Assembly (NCBI GenBank): GCA_037384065.1
Contig: JARROJ010000021.1
Span: 1-64,000, forward strand
Length of the DNA stretch: 64,000 bases
Direction of reading: 5' to 3'
From: JABDPF01 sp037384065
Lineage (GTDB): Bacteria; Pseudomonadota; Gammaproteobacteria; Xanthomonadales; SZUA-36
Shown here: piece by piece, positions 15,800 to 23,656 of the stretch
Layout: every line of letters starts with the position of its first letter
Numbering within the stretch: the stretch's first letter is position 1
Translations under genes and position numbers: made by a program
The notes under the pieces: generated by a model
Database searches by the model: none
The model's input: only the letters and a program-made list of their open reading frames with translations
Told to the model about the DNA's origin: nothing

Positions 15800-16364
15800 G
15801 GAGGCGGCCCAACAGGACCACGGCCATCGTGGCGCCGATGAACGCGTAAAACATGTCCGACTGCGTATCCCAGACATAACCCTGGGTGCCCAGGAACGCC
15901 TCGGCGGCCGTGCCGCTCAGCAGTGCGACCCACCACTCGATCAGTTCATAAAACGCGCTGATCGCCAGGCACAGCGCGACCACGATCACCGCCAGCCAAC
16001 CGCGCCTCGTGACGACGCGCAGGCGCACCAGGATCTCACGCGCGATGATGGCCGGGACAAACCCCTGGGCGAAGTGACCGAGCTTGTCGTAATTGTTGCG
16101 CGTACCGCCGGTCCAGTCCCTGAACCAGTCCCCAAGCGGCACCTCGGCGTAGGTGTAATGCCCACCGATCATGAGAATCACCGCGTGCGCCAGGATCAGT
16201 GCGTAGGCCAGAGACGTCAGCGGAAATGCGCGCCGCGTTCCGGCGAGTATCACCAGGCCGGCCAGCGCCGGCAGGACCTCCAGCCACCAGGTCGGGTAAT
16301 CGTGAGGCGCCCAGGCGGACCAGGCGAGGACCGTCACGAACACGGCCACCCAGGCGGCCGCCAA
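15765..16364 (-). CDS. DUF2238 (YjdF-type) membrane protein
   Basis: A 199-residue protein with about six hydrophobic segments. Conserved features of the YjdF/DUF2238 family are visible: HYTYAEVPLGDW, NNYDKLGHFAQGFVPAIIAREIL and FYELIEWW. The family is an inner-membrane protein of unknown function. It overlaps the AlkB-like gene, so the two are probably co-expressed; UspA lies 32 bases upstream on the same strand. Confidence 0.85.
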   Translation of the reverse strand: MAAAWVAVFVTVLAWSAWAPHDYPTWWLEVLPALAGLVILAGTRRAFPLTSLAYALILAHAVILMIGGHYTYAEVPLGDWFRDWTGGTRNNYDKLGHFAQGFVPAIIAREILVRLRVVTRRGWLAVIVVALCLAISAFYELIEWWVALLSGTAAEAFLGTQGYVWDTQSDMFYAFIGATMAVVLLGRLHDRQLRALGHA

Positions 16365-16396
16365 ACCCCGGCTGGGCCGTTGTAGCCCCGGGACGT

Positions 16397-16849
16397 TCAG
16401 GATGTCTCGGCCATGCGCACGGCCAGCACGTCGCAGGCGGCGCCGTGCAACACCGAGTTGGCCGTCGCGCCCAGCAGTAACTGCACGCCCTTCTGGCCGT
16501 GGGTGCCGAGCACGATCAGGTCCATGTCGTTGTCTTCGGCGAACTTGTGGATCTCACGTGACGGCGTGCCGCTGAGGAAATGACGGAACGCTTTCGGGAT
16601 GTCGAACCGTTCTCCGATGTCGTCCAGTTTCTGGCGCAACTCGGCCCGCAGGTTTTCCTCGACTTCGTCCATGCCGACGAAAACCGGGCCGTAGGGAACG
16701 ACGCCCATGTAAACCGAGTCCATCGGTTCCTGCACGTAGATCAGGTGAATTTCGCCATCCGCGGCCGCGACGTCCACGGCGCGTTTAAGGATGGAATTCG
16801 ATTCGCTGCTCAGATCGATCGCAACGGCAATCTTCCGGTAACCGGACAT
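16397..16849 (-). CDS. Universal stress protein (UspA family)
   Basis: A 150-residue single-domain Usp. The N-terminal KIAVAIDLSSESNSIL and the C-terminal nucleotide-loop region LIVLGTHGQKGV, followed by GATANSVLHGAACDVLAVR, are typical. The G-x2-G part is present, but the following spacing is one residue short of the usual nine and is followed by GA rather than GS, so ATP binding is uncertain. GGAG six bases before 16849 favours this start over the ATG at 16861. Confidence 0.92.
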   Translation of the reverse strand: MSGYRKIAVAIDLSSESNSILKRAVDVAAADGEIHLIYVQEPMDSVYMGVVPYGPVFVGMDEVEENLRAELRQKLDDIGERFDIPKAFRHFLSGTPSREIHKFAEDNDMDLIVLGTHGQKGVQLLLGATANSVLHGAACDVLAVRMAETS

Positions 16850-16977
16850 TTCAGGCTCCATTTCAGTCGATCGGGGAGCGGCCTCATTGCCCTCCCCTTT
16901 CTATTTTAGACCATCCGGAAAGACCACGGATGACGGGCGTCACGGCAACGAATGCCGGTCCGGTCTAGACTGGAATC

Positions 16978-18015
16978 ATGAAGATGAACGCCATGCGGAT
17001 CCACCGGATCGGCCCGGTCGACGAGCACGCACAGCCACTCCGCGCGGATCGGGTCGACGTGCCGGCCCCGGGCCCGGGCGAGGTGCTGATCCGTGTCCGG
17101 GCCTGCGGCGTCTGCCACACCGAACTCGACGAAATCGAGGGCCGAACGCCACCATCGAAGTTACCGATGACGCCGGGGCACCAGGTCGTCGGCATCGTCG
17201 AGGCGCAGGGCGAGAACTGTGTCATGGACCTGGCCGGCGAACGCGTGGGTGTCGCCTGGATCCACTCGGCCTGCGGGCGCTGCGCCTGGTGCCGTGAAGG
17301 CCGCGAAAACCTGTGCCCGGAATTCACCGCGACCGGGCGCGACGCGCCGGGCGGCTACGCCGAATTCATGGTCGTTCCGGAGGCGTTCGCGCACAAACTG
17401 CCCGCCGCGGTCGGCGACGTTGAAGCGACGCCGCTGCTGTGCGCCGGCGCCGTCGGCTATCGCGCGCTCGCACTGTGTGAACTGCGCAACGGCCAACGGC
17501 TGGGACTGACCGGATTCGGCGCATCGGGTCACCTCGTACTGCAGATGGCGCGGCACCGATACCCGGATTCGCCGATCAACGTATTCGCCCGCAGCGAAAC
17601 CGAGCAGGCCTTCGCCCGCGAACTCGGCGCCGACTGGGCCGGCGGCACCACCGCGCAGCCGCCGCAACCGCTCGACGCCGTCATCGATACGACCCCGGCG
17701 TGGCTGCCCGTGCTGTCCGCGCTGGAGACGCTCGCGCCGGGCGGACGTCTCGTCATCAACGCCATCCGCAAGGAAGCCGGCGACCAGAACATCCTGACCG
17801 GGCTCGACTACGACCGCCACCTGTGGCGGGAAAAATCCGTCCGTTCGGTCGCCAACGTCACCCGGCGCGATGTCCGCGAGTGCCTGGCCCTGGCGGCCGA
17901 AATCCCGTTGCGCCCCAGCGTGACGGAATACGCGCTCACCGACGCGAACCGGGCCCTGATCGAACTCAGGCGGGGACGCATCCGCGGCGCGAAGGTGCTG
18001 CGTATCGCCTCCTGA
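16978..18015 (+). CDS. Zinc-dependent alcohol dehydrogenase (MDR family)
   Basis: A 345-residue medium-chain dehydrogenase. Catalytic zinc ligands are in CGVCHTELD and the MTPGHQVVG region; the structural zinc cysteines are in CGRCAWCREGRENLC; the Rossmann loop is reduced to GFGASGHLVLQ. It resembles the AdhA-type propanol-preferring or cinnamyl-type group; substrate is not predictable. Alternative starts at 16984 and 16993 exist, the last giving MRIHRIG. It is divergent from uspA with a 128-base promoter gap. Confidence 0.88.
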   Translation: MKMNAMRIHRIGPVDEHAQPLRADRVDVPAPGPGEVLIRVRACGVCHTELDEIEGRTPPSKLPMTPGHQVVGIVEAQGENCVMDLAGERVGVAWIHSACGRCAWCREGRENLCPEFTATGRDAPGGYAEFMVVPEAFAHKLPAAVGDVEATPLLCAGAVGYRALALCELRNGQRLGLTGFGASGHLVLQMARHRYPDSPINVFARSETEQAFARELGADWAGGTTAQPPQPLDAVIDTTPAWLPVLSALETLAPGGRLVINAIRKEAGDQNILTGLDYDRHLWREKSVRSVANVTRRDVRECLALAAEIPLRPSVTEYALTDANRALIELRRGRIRGAKVLRIAS

Positions 18016-18047
18016 GTGTCGCCGGCGCCGGTTGCCGACGATTCGCC

Positions 18048-19595
18048 CTACTGCGCGGTTTTCGTTTCCACGGTTTCGACCGCGGGCGCCCATTCGCCAA
18101 AGCCGCGGGGCGGCGCCGCACGGCGACTGCGCTGTTCATAGGCGAACGCCGCTTCGATCAGCACCGGCTCCGAGAAGGCCGAGGCGTACAGTGACAGGCC
18201 GACCGGCACGCCATGCACGAAACCCATCGGCACCGTGATGTGGGGGTACCCGGCGCGCGCGGGGAACGAACTGCTGCTGCCGAGCCAGCGATCGCCGACG
18301 ATGAGGTCGATCTTCCAGGCCGGCGTGTTGCTTGGCGAAATCAGCAGATCGAGGTCGTGCGCCGCGAGCAGCTCGTCGATACCGTCGCGGCTGAACGACT
18401 GCACGCGTTGCAGGGCGTCGCGGTAGGCGGGCGAGTCGAGGCCGCCCTTTTCCTGCGCCTTGAGGAAAATCTCCTGTTGGAACCACTTCATTTCGGCATC
18501 CGCGTGGCTGCGGTTGAATTCGATCAGCGCCTGCAGGGTCAAGGCGGCTTCCGCGCCCGGAAGTCCGGCCAGGTACGCGTTCAGGTCGTGTTTGAATTCG
18601 TACAGCAACACGTCGTAGGCGGCGTCACCGAGACCGTCGGCGTACGGCGGCAGGGCGAGGTCGTCCACGATTTCCGCGCCGCCCGCCGCGAGGTCCGCGA
18701 TGGCGCGCTCGAAGGCCGCATCGACGCCCTCGTGAAAGCCCGCCAGGGAGCGGACCACGCCGATGCGCTTGCCCGCCAGTCCGTCCGGGTCGAGCGCGTC
18801 GGCGTAGCGCCGCGCAAAGACGGCGCGGTCGTCCGGAGCCGCCGGATCTTGCGGGTCGAAAGCAACCATCGCGTCCAGAAGGAAAGCCGCGTCGCGCACA
18901 TTCGTCGCCATCGGGCCGGCGGTGTCCTGGCTGTGCGCGATCGGCACGATGCCGTGACGGCTGATCAGTCCGACCGTCGGTTTGATGCCGACGATCCCGT
19001 TGACCGCGGACGGGCAGATCACCGAGCCGTTGGTCTCGGTGCCGACCGCCAGCGCCACGTAACCTGCCGCCACCGCGACCGCCGAACCGGAACTCGAACC
19101 GCAGGGCGACCGGGTCGGGTCGTGCGGGTTACGTGCCTGCCCACCCACCGCGCTCCAGCCGCTGGAGGAACGCTCGGACCGGAAATTGGCCCATTCGCTG
19201 AGGTTGGTTTTGCCGAGGATGACCAGTCCCTGGTCGCGTAACCGGGCGACCAGCCGCGCATCGCGACCCGTGGCGTTACCGGCGAGCGCCAGCGAACCCG
19301 CCGTTGTCGGCAGTTCGCGCGTCTCGATGTTGTCCTTGATGAGCACGGGCACCCCGTGCAAGGGCCCGCGCACGGCGCCGGACGCCCGTTCCCGGTCCAG
19401 CACCCCGGCCTGTTCGACCGCCGCAGGGTTCACGGCGATCACTGCGTTGAGATCCGGATCCCATCGCGCGATGCGTTCGAGCGCCACGCGGACGGCGTGC
19501 TCGGCGGGCCCGACCGGCGTTTGCGGATCCGCCGCGAACGATCCGGATGACACCGCCACCGCGGTCAGGCACAAAATCAGCAGTCTCTTTTTCAT
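18048..19595 (-). CDS. Exported amidase (amidase signature family)
   Basis: A 515-residue amidase with an N-terminal signal peptide (MKKRLLILCLTAVAVSSGSFA, cleavage likely before ADP). The Ser-cisSer-Lys triad is visible: Lys in VLIKDNIE, the Ser-rich loop CGSSSGSAVAVAAG, and GTETNGSVICPS. It should hydrolyse amides in the periplasm; substrate unknown. It starts 7 bases after DUF2288 at the end of a long minus-strand run. It is convergent with the alcohol dehydrogenase. Confidence 0.92.
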   Translation of the reverse strand: MKKRLLILCLTAVAVSSGSFAADPQTPVGPAEHAVRVALERIARWDPDLNAVIAVNPAAVEQAGVLDRERASGAVRGPLHGVPVLIKDNIETRELPTTAGSLALAGNATGRDARLVARLRDQGLVILGKTNLSEWANFRSERSSSGWSAVGGQARNPHDPTRSPCGSSSGSAVAVAAGYVALAVGTETNGSVICPSAVNGIVGIKPTVGLISRHGIVPIAHSQDTAGPMATNVRDAAFLLDAMVAFDPQDPAAPDDRAVFARRYADALDPDGLAGKRIGVVRSLAGFHEGVDAAFERAIADLAAGGAEIVDDLALPPYADGLGDAAYDVLLYEFKHDLNAYLAGLPGAEAALTLQALIEFNRSHADAEMKWFQQEIFLKAQEKGGLDSPAYRDALQRVQSFSRDGIDELLAAHDLDLLISPSNTPAWKIDLIVGDRWLGSSSSFPARAGYPHITVPMGFVHGVPVGLSLYASAFSEPVLIEAAFAYEQRSRRAAPPRGFGEWAPAVETVETKTAQ

Positions 19596-19602
19596 GGTGC
19601 GA

Positions 19603-19929
19603 TCAGTCCTCATTGGAATTGTCCTCGGGGTTCTCGGCCTCCTGAACCAGCACCCAGGGCGCAACGACCACGGCCCAGAACCGCGTGTGCTCCGCCTGCC
19701 AGCGCCGGGCATCCTCATCCTGTGCGCGCCACAGGCGCCCCGCGTCGGACAGCCGCTCGATCTCTTCCGCGCTGTTCCCGACAAAGCGCTCCGCGACGGC
19801 CACAAGGTCCGTCCCCGGCGCCACGCAGACCACCACCCCGCGCGCGAAGTGGCGTGCGAGTTCCGGCCATTCGATTCGCCCCGTCTGGGCGTTCAGCAAG
19901 GCGTGCACGGGAATCTCGGTCGCCGTCAT
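19603..19929 (-). CDS. DUF2288 family protein
   Basis: A 108-residue acidic cytoplasmic protein. ARIEW-like and LARHFARGVVVCV near the N-terminus and WAVVVAPWVLVQE near the C-terminus match what I know of DUF2288 proteins of Pseudomonas and cyanobacteria, which have no assigned function. The ATG at 19929 overlaps the cdd stop as ATGA, so it is coupled to cytidine deaminase. Confidence 0.8.
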   Translation of the reverse strand: MTATEIPVHALLNAQTGRIEWPELARHFARGVVVCVAPGTDLVAVAERFVGNSAEEIERLSDAGRLWRAQDEDARRWQAEHTRFWAVVVAPWVLVQEAENPEDNSNED

Positions 19930-20345
19930 TTCAGCAGCGACTCCGGCGTGAACGGATCGGGCAGGTACTCGTTCGCCGACCAGACCCGGTAGGCGTCGCC
20001 GTCGCCAAAAGAGTAAACCAGGCTGTCGTCCGACATCAGCTCGCGCATGACCTGGCGGCAGGCGCCGCAGGGTGGATGCCGGGCGTCGCCGGGAATGTAG
20101 ATCACCAGGCACACCAAGTCACCGGGCCGCTCGCCGGCGGCGATCGCGGCGGTCAGGGCCGCACGTTCCGCACACTGGGTCAGTCCGAATGACGCGTTCT
20201 CCACGTTGCAGCCGACGTAAACCGCGCCCTCGCGGCTGGCGACCGCCGCGCCGACCGGAAACCGGCTGTAGGGCGAGTAGGAACGGGACGCGGCCTCGAC
20301 CGCGTGCCGTCGTAAGCGATCGACCAGCGCAGCATCAGCATTCAT
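19926..20345 (-). CDS. cdd: Cytidine deaminase
   Basis: A 139-residue homotetrameric-type cytidine/deoxycytidine deaminase. The substrate loop SYSPYSRFPVGAA, then GCNVENASFGLTQCAERAAL (Cys ligand and catalytic Glu) and PPCGACRQ (two Cys zinc ligands) are complete. GGGAAG six bases before 20345 (MNADAALVD) favours this start over the ATG at 20351. It overlaps deoA by 11 bases; the two cooperate in pyrimidine nucleoside salvage. Confidence 0.95.
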   Translation of the reverse strand: MNADAALVDRLRRHAVEAASRSYSPYSRFPVGAAVASREGAVYVGCNVENASFGLTQCAERAALTAAIAAGERPGDLVCLVIYIPGDARHPPCGACRQVMRELMSDDSLVYSFGDGDAYRVWSANEYLPDPFTPESLLK

Positions 20346-21666
20346 CGGCATCTTCCCGTATTCGTTCCCGCACGGCCTCGATCCGTTCGGGCGCCTCCTC
20401 GGCCAGCGTCACGGCCGCCTGCACTTCGGCGGCCGCACGTTGCCAGTCTTCCTCATTCGCGGCGTGCACGACCGCCAGCCGGGAGCCGGCCTCGATCGCG
20501 GCGCCAGGCTCGGGCAACCCGCTCAGACCGACCGCCGGATCGATCCGGTCTTCGGACCGCTGGCGTCCGCCGCCGAGGCCGACCACGGTCCAACCGATCG
20601 CACGCGCGTCGATCGCGGCCAGGTAACCGGACGACGAAGCATCGACCGGGCGCACCACCGCGGCCCGCGGCAGATAATGTCCGGGCCGCTCCAACAGATC
20701 GGCCGGGCCGCCCTGAGCCGCCACCGTTCGCGCGAACGCGGCCGCGGCCGCACCCGAGGCCAGGGATCGCCGCGCCCGGTCCCGGCCCGCCTGCGGCGTT
20801 TCCGCCAGTGCGCCCATGTGCAGCAGTTCCCCCGACAGCGCCGTGATGACGTCGTACAGGCGACCGTCGGTGCTGTCGCCCTGCAGGATGCGAATGGCCT
20901 CCCCGATTTCCAGCGCGTTGCCGGCGACCGGCGCCAGCGGCGCATTCATGTCGGTCAGCAGGGCGCTGCAACGCACCCCCGATTCGGCCGCCACCCGGGT
21001 CATTTCGCCGGCCAGCGTGCGCGCCGCGCCGATCGTCGGCGTGAACGCCCCGCCGCCGAACTTGATGTCGAGCACCAGTCCGTCGAGGCCCTCGGCCAGC
21101 TTCTTTGAAAGGATCGAGGAAATCATCAGCGGCGGTGAATCGACGGTGGCGGTAATGTCCCGCACCGCGTAGATTCGACGGTCCGCCGGCGCCAGTTCGT
21201 CGGTCTGCCCGACGATCGCGAGCCCGTTTTCGCGAACGAGGCGGGTAAACCGCTCGATTTCGAGCGCGGTCGTAAAGCCCGGAATGCTTTCCAGTTTGTC
21301 CAGCGTGCCGCCGGTATGGCCAAGCCCGCGGCCGGAGATCATCGGCACGTATCCGCCCGACGCGGCGATGATGGGGCCGAGCACCAGGCTCACCAGGTCG
21401 CCGACGCCGCCGGTCGAATGCTTGTCCAGAACCGGCCCGTTGAGCCCGGACCAGGACAGCACGCGACCGGAATCCCGCATGGCCCGGGTCAGGAGCGACT
21501 GCTCGAGAACGGTCATGCCCGTGAACCAGGTCGCCATGGTGAACGCCGCGATCTGCGGATCAGTCACGCTGCCGTCGCGGATGCCCTCGACGAACGCCCG
21601 GATTTCGGCCTCGTTCAGGGGCGCGCGGTCGCGCTTCTTGCGAATGATGTTTTCAGCCCTGAACAC
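20335..21666 (-). CDS. deoA: Thymidine phosphorylase
   Basis: A 443-residue pyrimidine nucleoside phosphorylase that cleaves thymidine or deoxyuridine to base and deoxyribose 1-phosphate. IIRKKRD at the N-terminus, the phosphate site DKHSTGGVGD, SGRGLGHTGGTLDKLE and the C-terminal PYNP domain are present. The start is GTG, with GGAG 8 bases upstream. It follows the NERD gene by 21 bases. Confidence 0.96.
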   Translation of the reverse strand: MFRAENIIRKKRDRAPLNEAEIRAFVEGIRDGSVTDPQIAAFTMATWFTGMTVLEQSLLTRAMRDSGRVLSWSGLNGPVLDKHSTGGVGDLVSLVLGPIIAASGGYVPMISGRGLGHTGGTLDKLESIPGFTTALEIERFTRLVRENGLAIVGQTDELAPADRRIYAVRDITATVDSPPLMISSILSKKLAEGLDGLVLDIKFGGGAFTPTIGAARTLAGEMTRVAAESGVRCSALLTDMNAPLAPVAGNALEIGEAIRILQGDSTDGRLYDVITALSGELLHMGALAETPQAGRDRARRSLASGAAAAAFARTVAAQGGPADLLERPGHYLPRAAVVRPVDASSSGYLAAIDARAIGWTVVGLGGGRQRSEDRIDPAVGLSGLPEPGAAIEAGSRLAVVHAANEEDWQRAAAEVQAAVTLAEEAPERIEAVRERIREDADEC

Positions 21667-21687
21667 CAGGATCGCTCCGCCTCGCTG

Positions 21688-22578
21688 TCACTGCTCCAGG
21701 ATCGAGCCGCGTTTCGCCAGCGCCCGGCATTTCTCCGGAGCGAGGGAAACGCGTGCTCCCTGCGGATCATAACAGGCGCACCGTCCGGTATCCGCAGACC
21801 AGGCGCAAACCAGTGAATCTTCCCACTGTTCGCGCTCGGTCTTGGGGCTGCCGTCGGCGTGGAACGCTTCGGGCCGCGCCGCCTGTTCACGCCCGGTTTC
21901 GAAGGCCTGGTAAACCCGCGTCAGATCGTCACGAAAGGCGATATAGAGACCGGAAAGCAGGGCGGCGAAAAGCAGCCAGCGAAGCAGCGCCACCCGGTTG
22001 ATGAACCGCGCGGCGGACGGGTTCAGGCGGGCCGCTTCGATGCCATGCAGCGCCCGCGCGACCTGCTCCTCTTCCAGTTTCGGCTGCCCGGCCCGGCGCA
22101 GCCGGGCGAGCAGTTTCTCCGGCGCCACGACCTGGGCCGGCCGCGGTTCGGGAAAGGCCTGCGCGCCGACCAGCACGACAAGGGGCTCGAACACGGTCAT
22201 CGGAAAATCGAGCGCCGAGGCCAGCGCTTCGACCTGCACGCGGTTGCGATGCACCGGATTGTCGAAACGGTCAATGCGCCCCAGGCGCCTGCGCTTCCAG
22301 CGCTCCTGGACGGCCGTGCCGGAAATTCGACCGGGCGCATACACGCTCTCGATCACGAAGATCCCGAACCGGGAAACCACGACATGATCGATCCGCACCG
22401 TGCCGCCCCCGAACGGCAGGACCAGATCGTTGAACACGGTATAGCGGCTCCGCTCGAGTCCGACCGCGAGAATGCGCCGAATGCGGCGCTCGGCGATATC
22501 GCCCCGAAAACGGGGCGAGCCGAGAAAAAAGACCAACAGGAGAAGGGGCGCTATCCAGGCAAGGTGGATCAACACCAC
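21688..22578 (-). CDS. NERD-domain protein, membrane anchored
   Basis: A 296-residue protein: an N-terminal membrane segment (LIHLAWIAPLLLLVFFLG), then a nuclease-related domain (NERD, about residues 25-145; GTVRIDHVVVSRFGIFVIESVY is the core with the D and E/K-type catalytic-like residues), and a second membrane segment near residues 200-220. The C-terminal part has five cysteines (CAWSADTGRCACYDP...KC). NERD domains resemble restriction-type nucleases, but function is unproven. The start is GTG, 7 bases after the true end of nrdJb. Confidence 0.82.
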   Translation of the reverse strand: MVLIHLAWIAPLLLLVFFLGSPRFRGDIAERRIRRILAVGLERSRYTVFNDLVLPFGGGTVRIDHVVVSRFGIFVIESVYAPGRISGTAVQERWKRRRLGRIDRFDNPVHRNRVQVEALASALDFPMTVFEPLVVLVGAQAFPEPRPAQVVAPEKLLARLRRAGQPKLEEEQVARALHGIEAARLNPSAARFINRVALLRWLLFAALLSGLYIAFRDDLTRVYQAFETGREQAARPEAFHADGSPKTEREQWEDSLVCAWSADTGRCACYDPQGARVSLAPEKCRALAKRGSILEQ

Positions 22579-22585
22579 TCGAACA

Positions 22586-23271
22586 TCAGCCGCACTTGGA
22601 ATAGCCGCAGGACAGGCAGGTGGCGCAATTGTCCATGATCACGACGGCCTTGGTGTGGCACTTGAAGCAGAGCGTGGCGGACGCGGGATAGTCCGAGTCG
22701 CCTCCGCTTCGGCGCGCTTCTGGTTTAACAGCAGCTGCTGTTGCTCGGAGAGTTCTTCTTTCTCCATCAGGCCGATCTTCTGCAGATGATGCTCGATCAC
22801 GGCGCCGATGTCGGCAATGATGGACGGCATGAACTTGCCGCCCGGCTTGAAGTAACCGCCGCGCGGATCGAACACGGCCTGCAGTTCCTCGGCGAGAAAG
22901 GTCACGTCACCGCCCTTGCGGAACACGGCCGACATCAGGCGTGTCAGCGCCACGATCCACTGGAAGTGGTCCATGTTTTTCGAGTTGATGAAAATCTCGA
23001 ACGGTCGGCGCTGCTCGTGTTCGGTGCCCGCGTTCAGGACGATGTCGTTGATCGTCACGTACATCGCGTGGTCATCGAGCGGCGTCTTGATCTTGTACGT
23101 CGAGCCTTCCAGCGCCTCCATGCCCTCCGGCCGCATGACCTGCTCGGTCATGCGGATGATCGTGGCGCTTTTGCGCTCCTCGTTTTCCGGCGCCTGCTGC
23201 TTCTGCGCGGCGTCCTGTTCGTCCTTGACGACTTCGTAGCCGACGATCTTGCTGTCTATTCTGATGGTCAT
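22586..23271 (-). CDS. nrdJb: Class II ribonucleotide reductase small component NrdJb, with apparent -1 frameshift
   Basis: The first frame (from 23271) gives typical NrdJb sequence: STYKIKTPL, YVTINDIVLNAGTEHEQRRP, FEIFINSKNMDHFQWIVALTR and MSAVFRKGGDVTFL. After LLLNQKRAEAEA it runs out into low-quality sequence and stops at 22639. The -1 frame from about 22705 continues as DYPASATLCFKCHTKAVV, followed by MDNCATCLSCGYSKCG and a stop at 22586. This is the conserved C-terminal cysteine module needed for re-reduction. With one missing base the gene would encode 228 residues. The gap is most simply explained by loss of one G near 22698-22704 (real or assembly error). A zero-frame G UUA AAC heptamer at 22723-22729 also makes programmed slippage worth testing. 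Confidence 0.85.
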
Positions 23272-23510
23272 TGCTCTTCAACCTGTCTCGTCTGTGCCGA
23301 TCCCGTGATGGCGCCGAATCGCCCGCCGGGCGCCCGGTCCTGTGGTCTCGGTCGAATTTTCCGAACCCTGGCGTATCACGCCCTCAATCCTGTTCCCGGG
23401 AGAAAAGAGTTGTACGTCCATGTACGCAAAGTCTCCGTGAAGCTGGCGGTCCCAGTTTCCCTCTCCGCCAATTTATCCCTGATTGGTTTTTATTCTGGAC
23501 TTCCGTGCGC

Positions 23511-23544
23511 TTTACACACACTTCCTTTTTACACACACTTCCTT
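23511..23544. repeat. Perfect 17-base tandem duplication
   Basis: Two back-to-back exact copies of TTTACACACACTTCCTT (23511-23527 and 23528-23544). On the nrdJ transcript each copy reads AAGGAAGTGTGTGTAAA and contains a purine-rich Shine-Dalgarno-like run. Confidence 0.9.
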
Positions 23545-23618
23545 GTCCGGCAACGGCCCGGGCCGTTCATTCGTCTGTCCCTGCAGCCTTCTCCCCCGTT
23601 CCTCTCCGGCTTCTGCGC

Positions 23619-23639
23619 GCCGCGCGTCGTGTGCGCGGC
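23619..23639 (-). terminator. GC hairpin after nrdJa
   Basis: Perfect 7-base arms GCCGCGC / GCGCGGC around a 7-base loop, 17 bases after the nrdJa stop. No T-run follows, so it is at best an attenuator or RNA-processing element. Confidence 0.35.
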
Positions 23640-23656
23640 TCATTCACTCCAAAAAA

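Larger units (their letters stand above)
23272..23656. other. 385-base spacer between nrdJa and nrdJb
   Basis: No convincing gene on either strand. The plus-strand reading frames here are antisense shadows. On the transcribed (minus) strand the nrdJa stop is followed at once by six T residues, then a GC hairpin (23619-23639), then a 17-base tandem duplication (23511-23544). It is less GC-rich than its surroundings around 23480-23545. In organisms with split nrdJ genes known to me the two genes are nearly adjacent, so this length is unusual. Confidence 0.7.

Noticed and set aside
23511..23544. Possible CRISPR-like repeat
   Set aside because: Only two copies of 17 bases with no spacer between them.
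23272..23656. Cobalamin riboswitch or an intein/intron remnant near nrdJ
   Set aside because: No B12-box-like conserved sequence and no splicing motifs; the spacer is too short for an intron.
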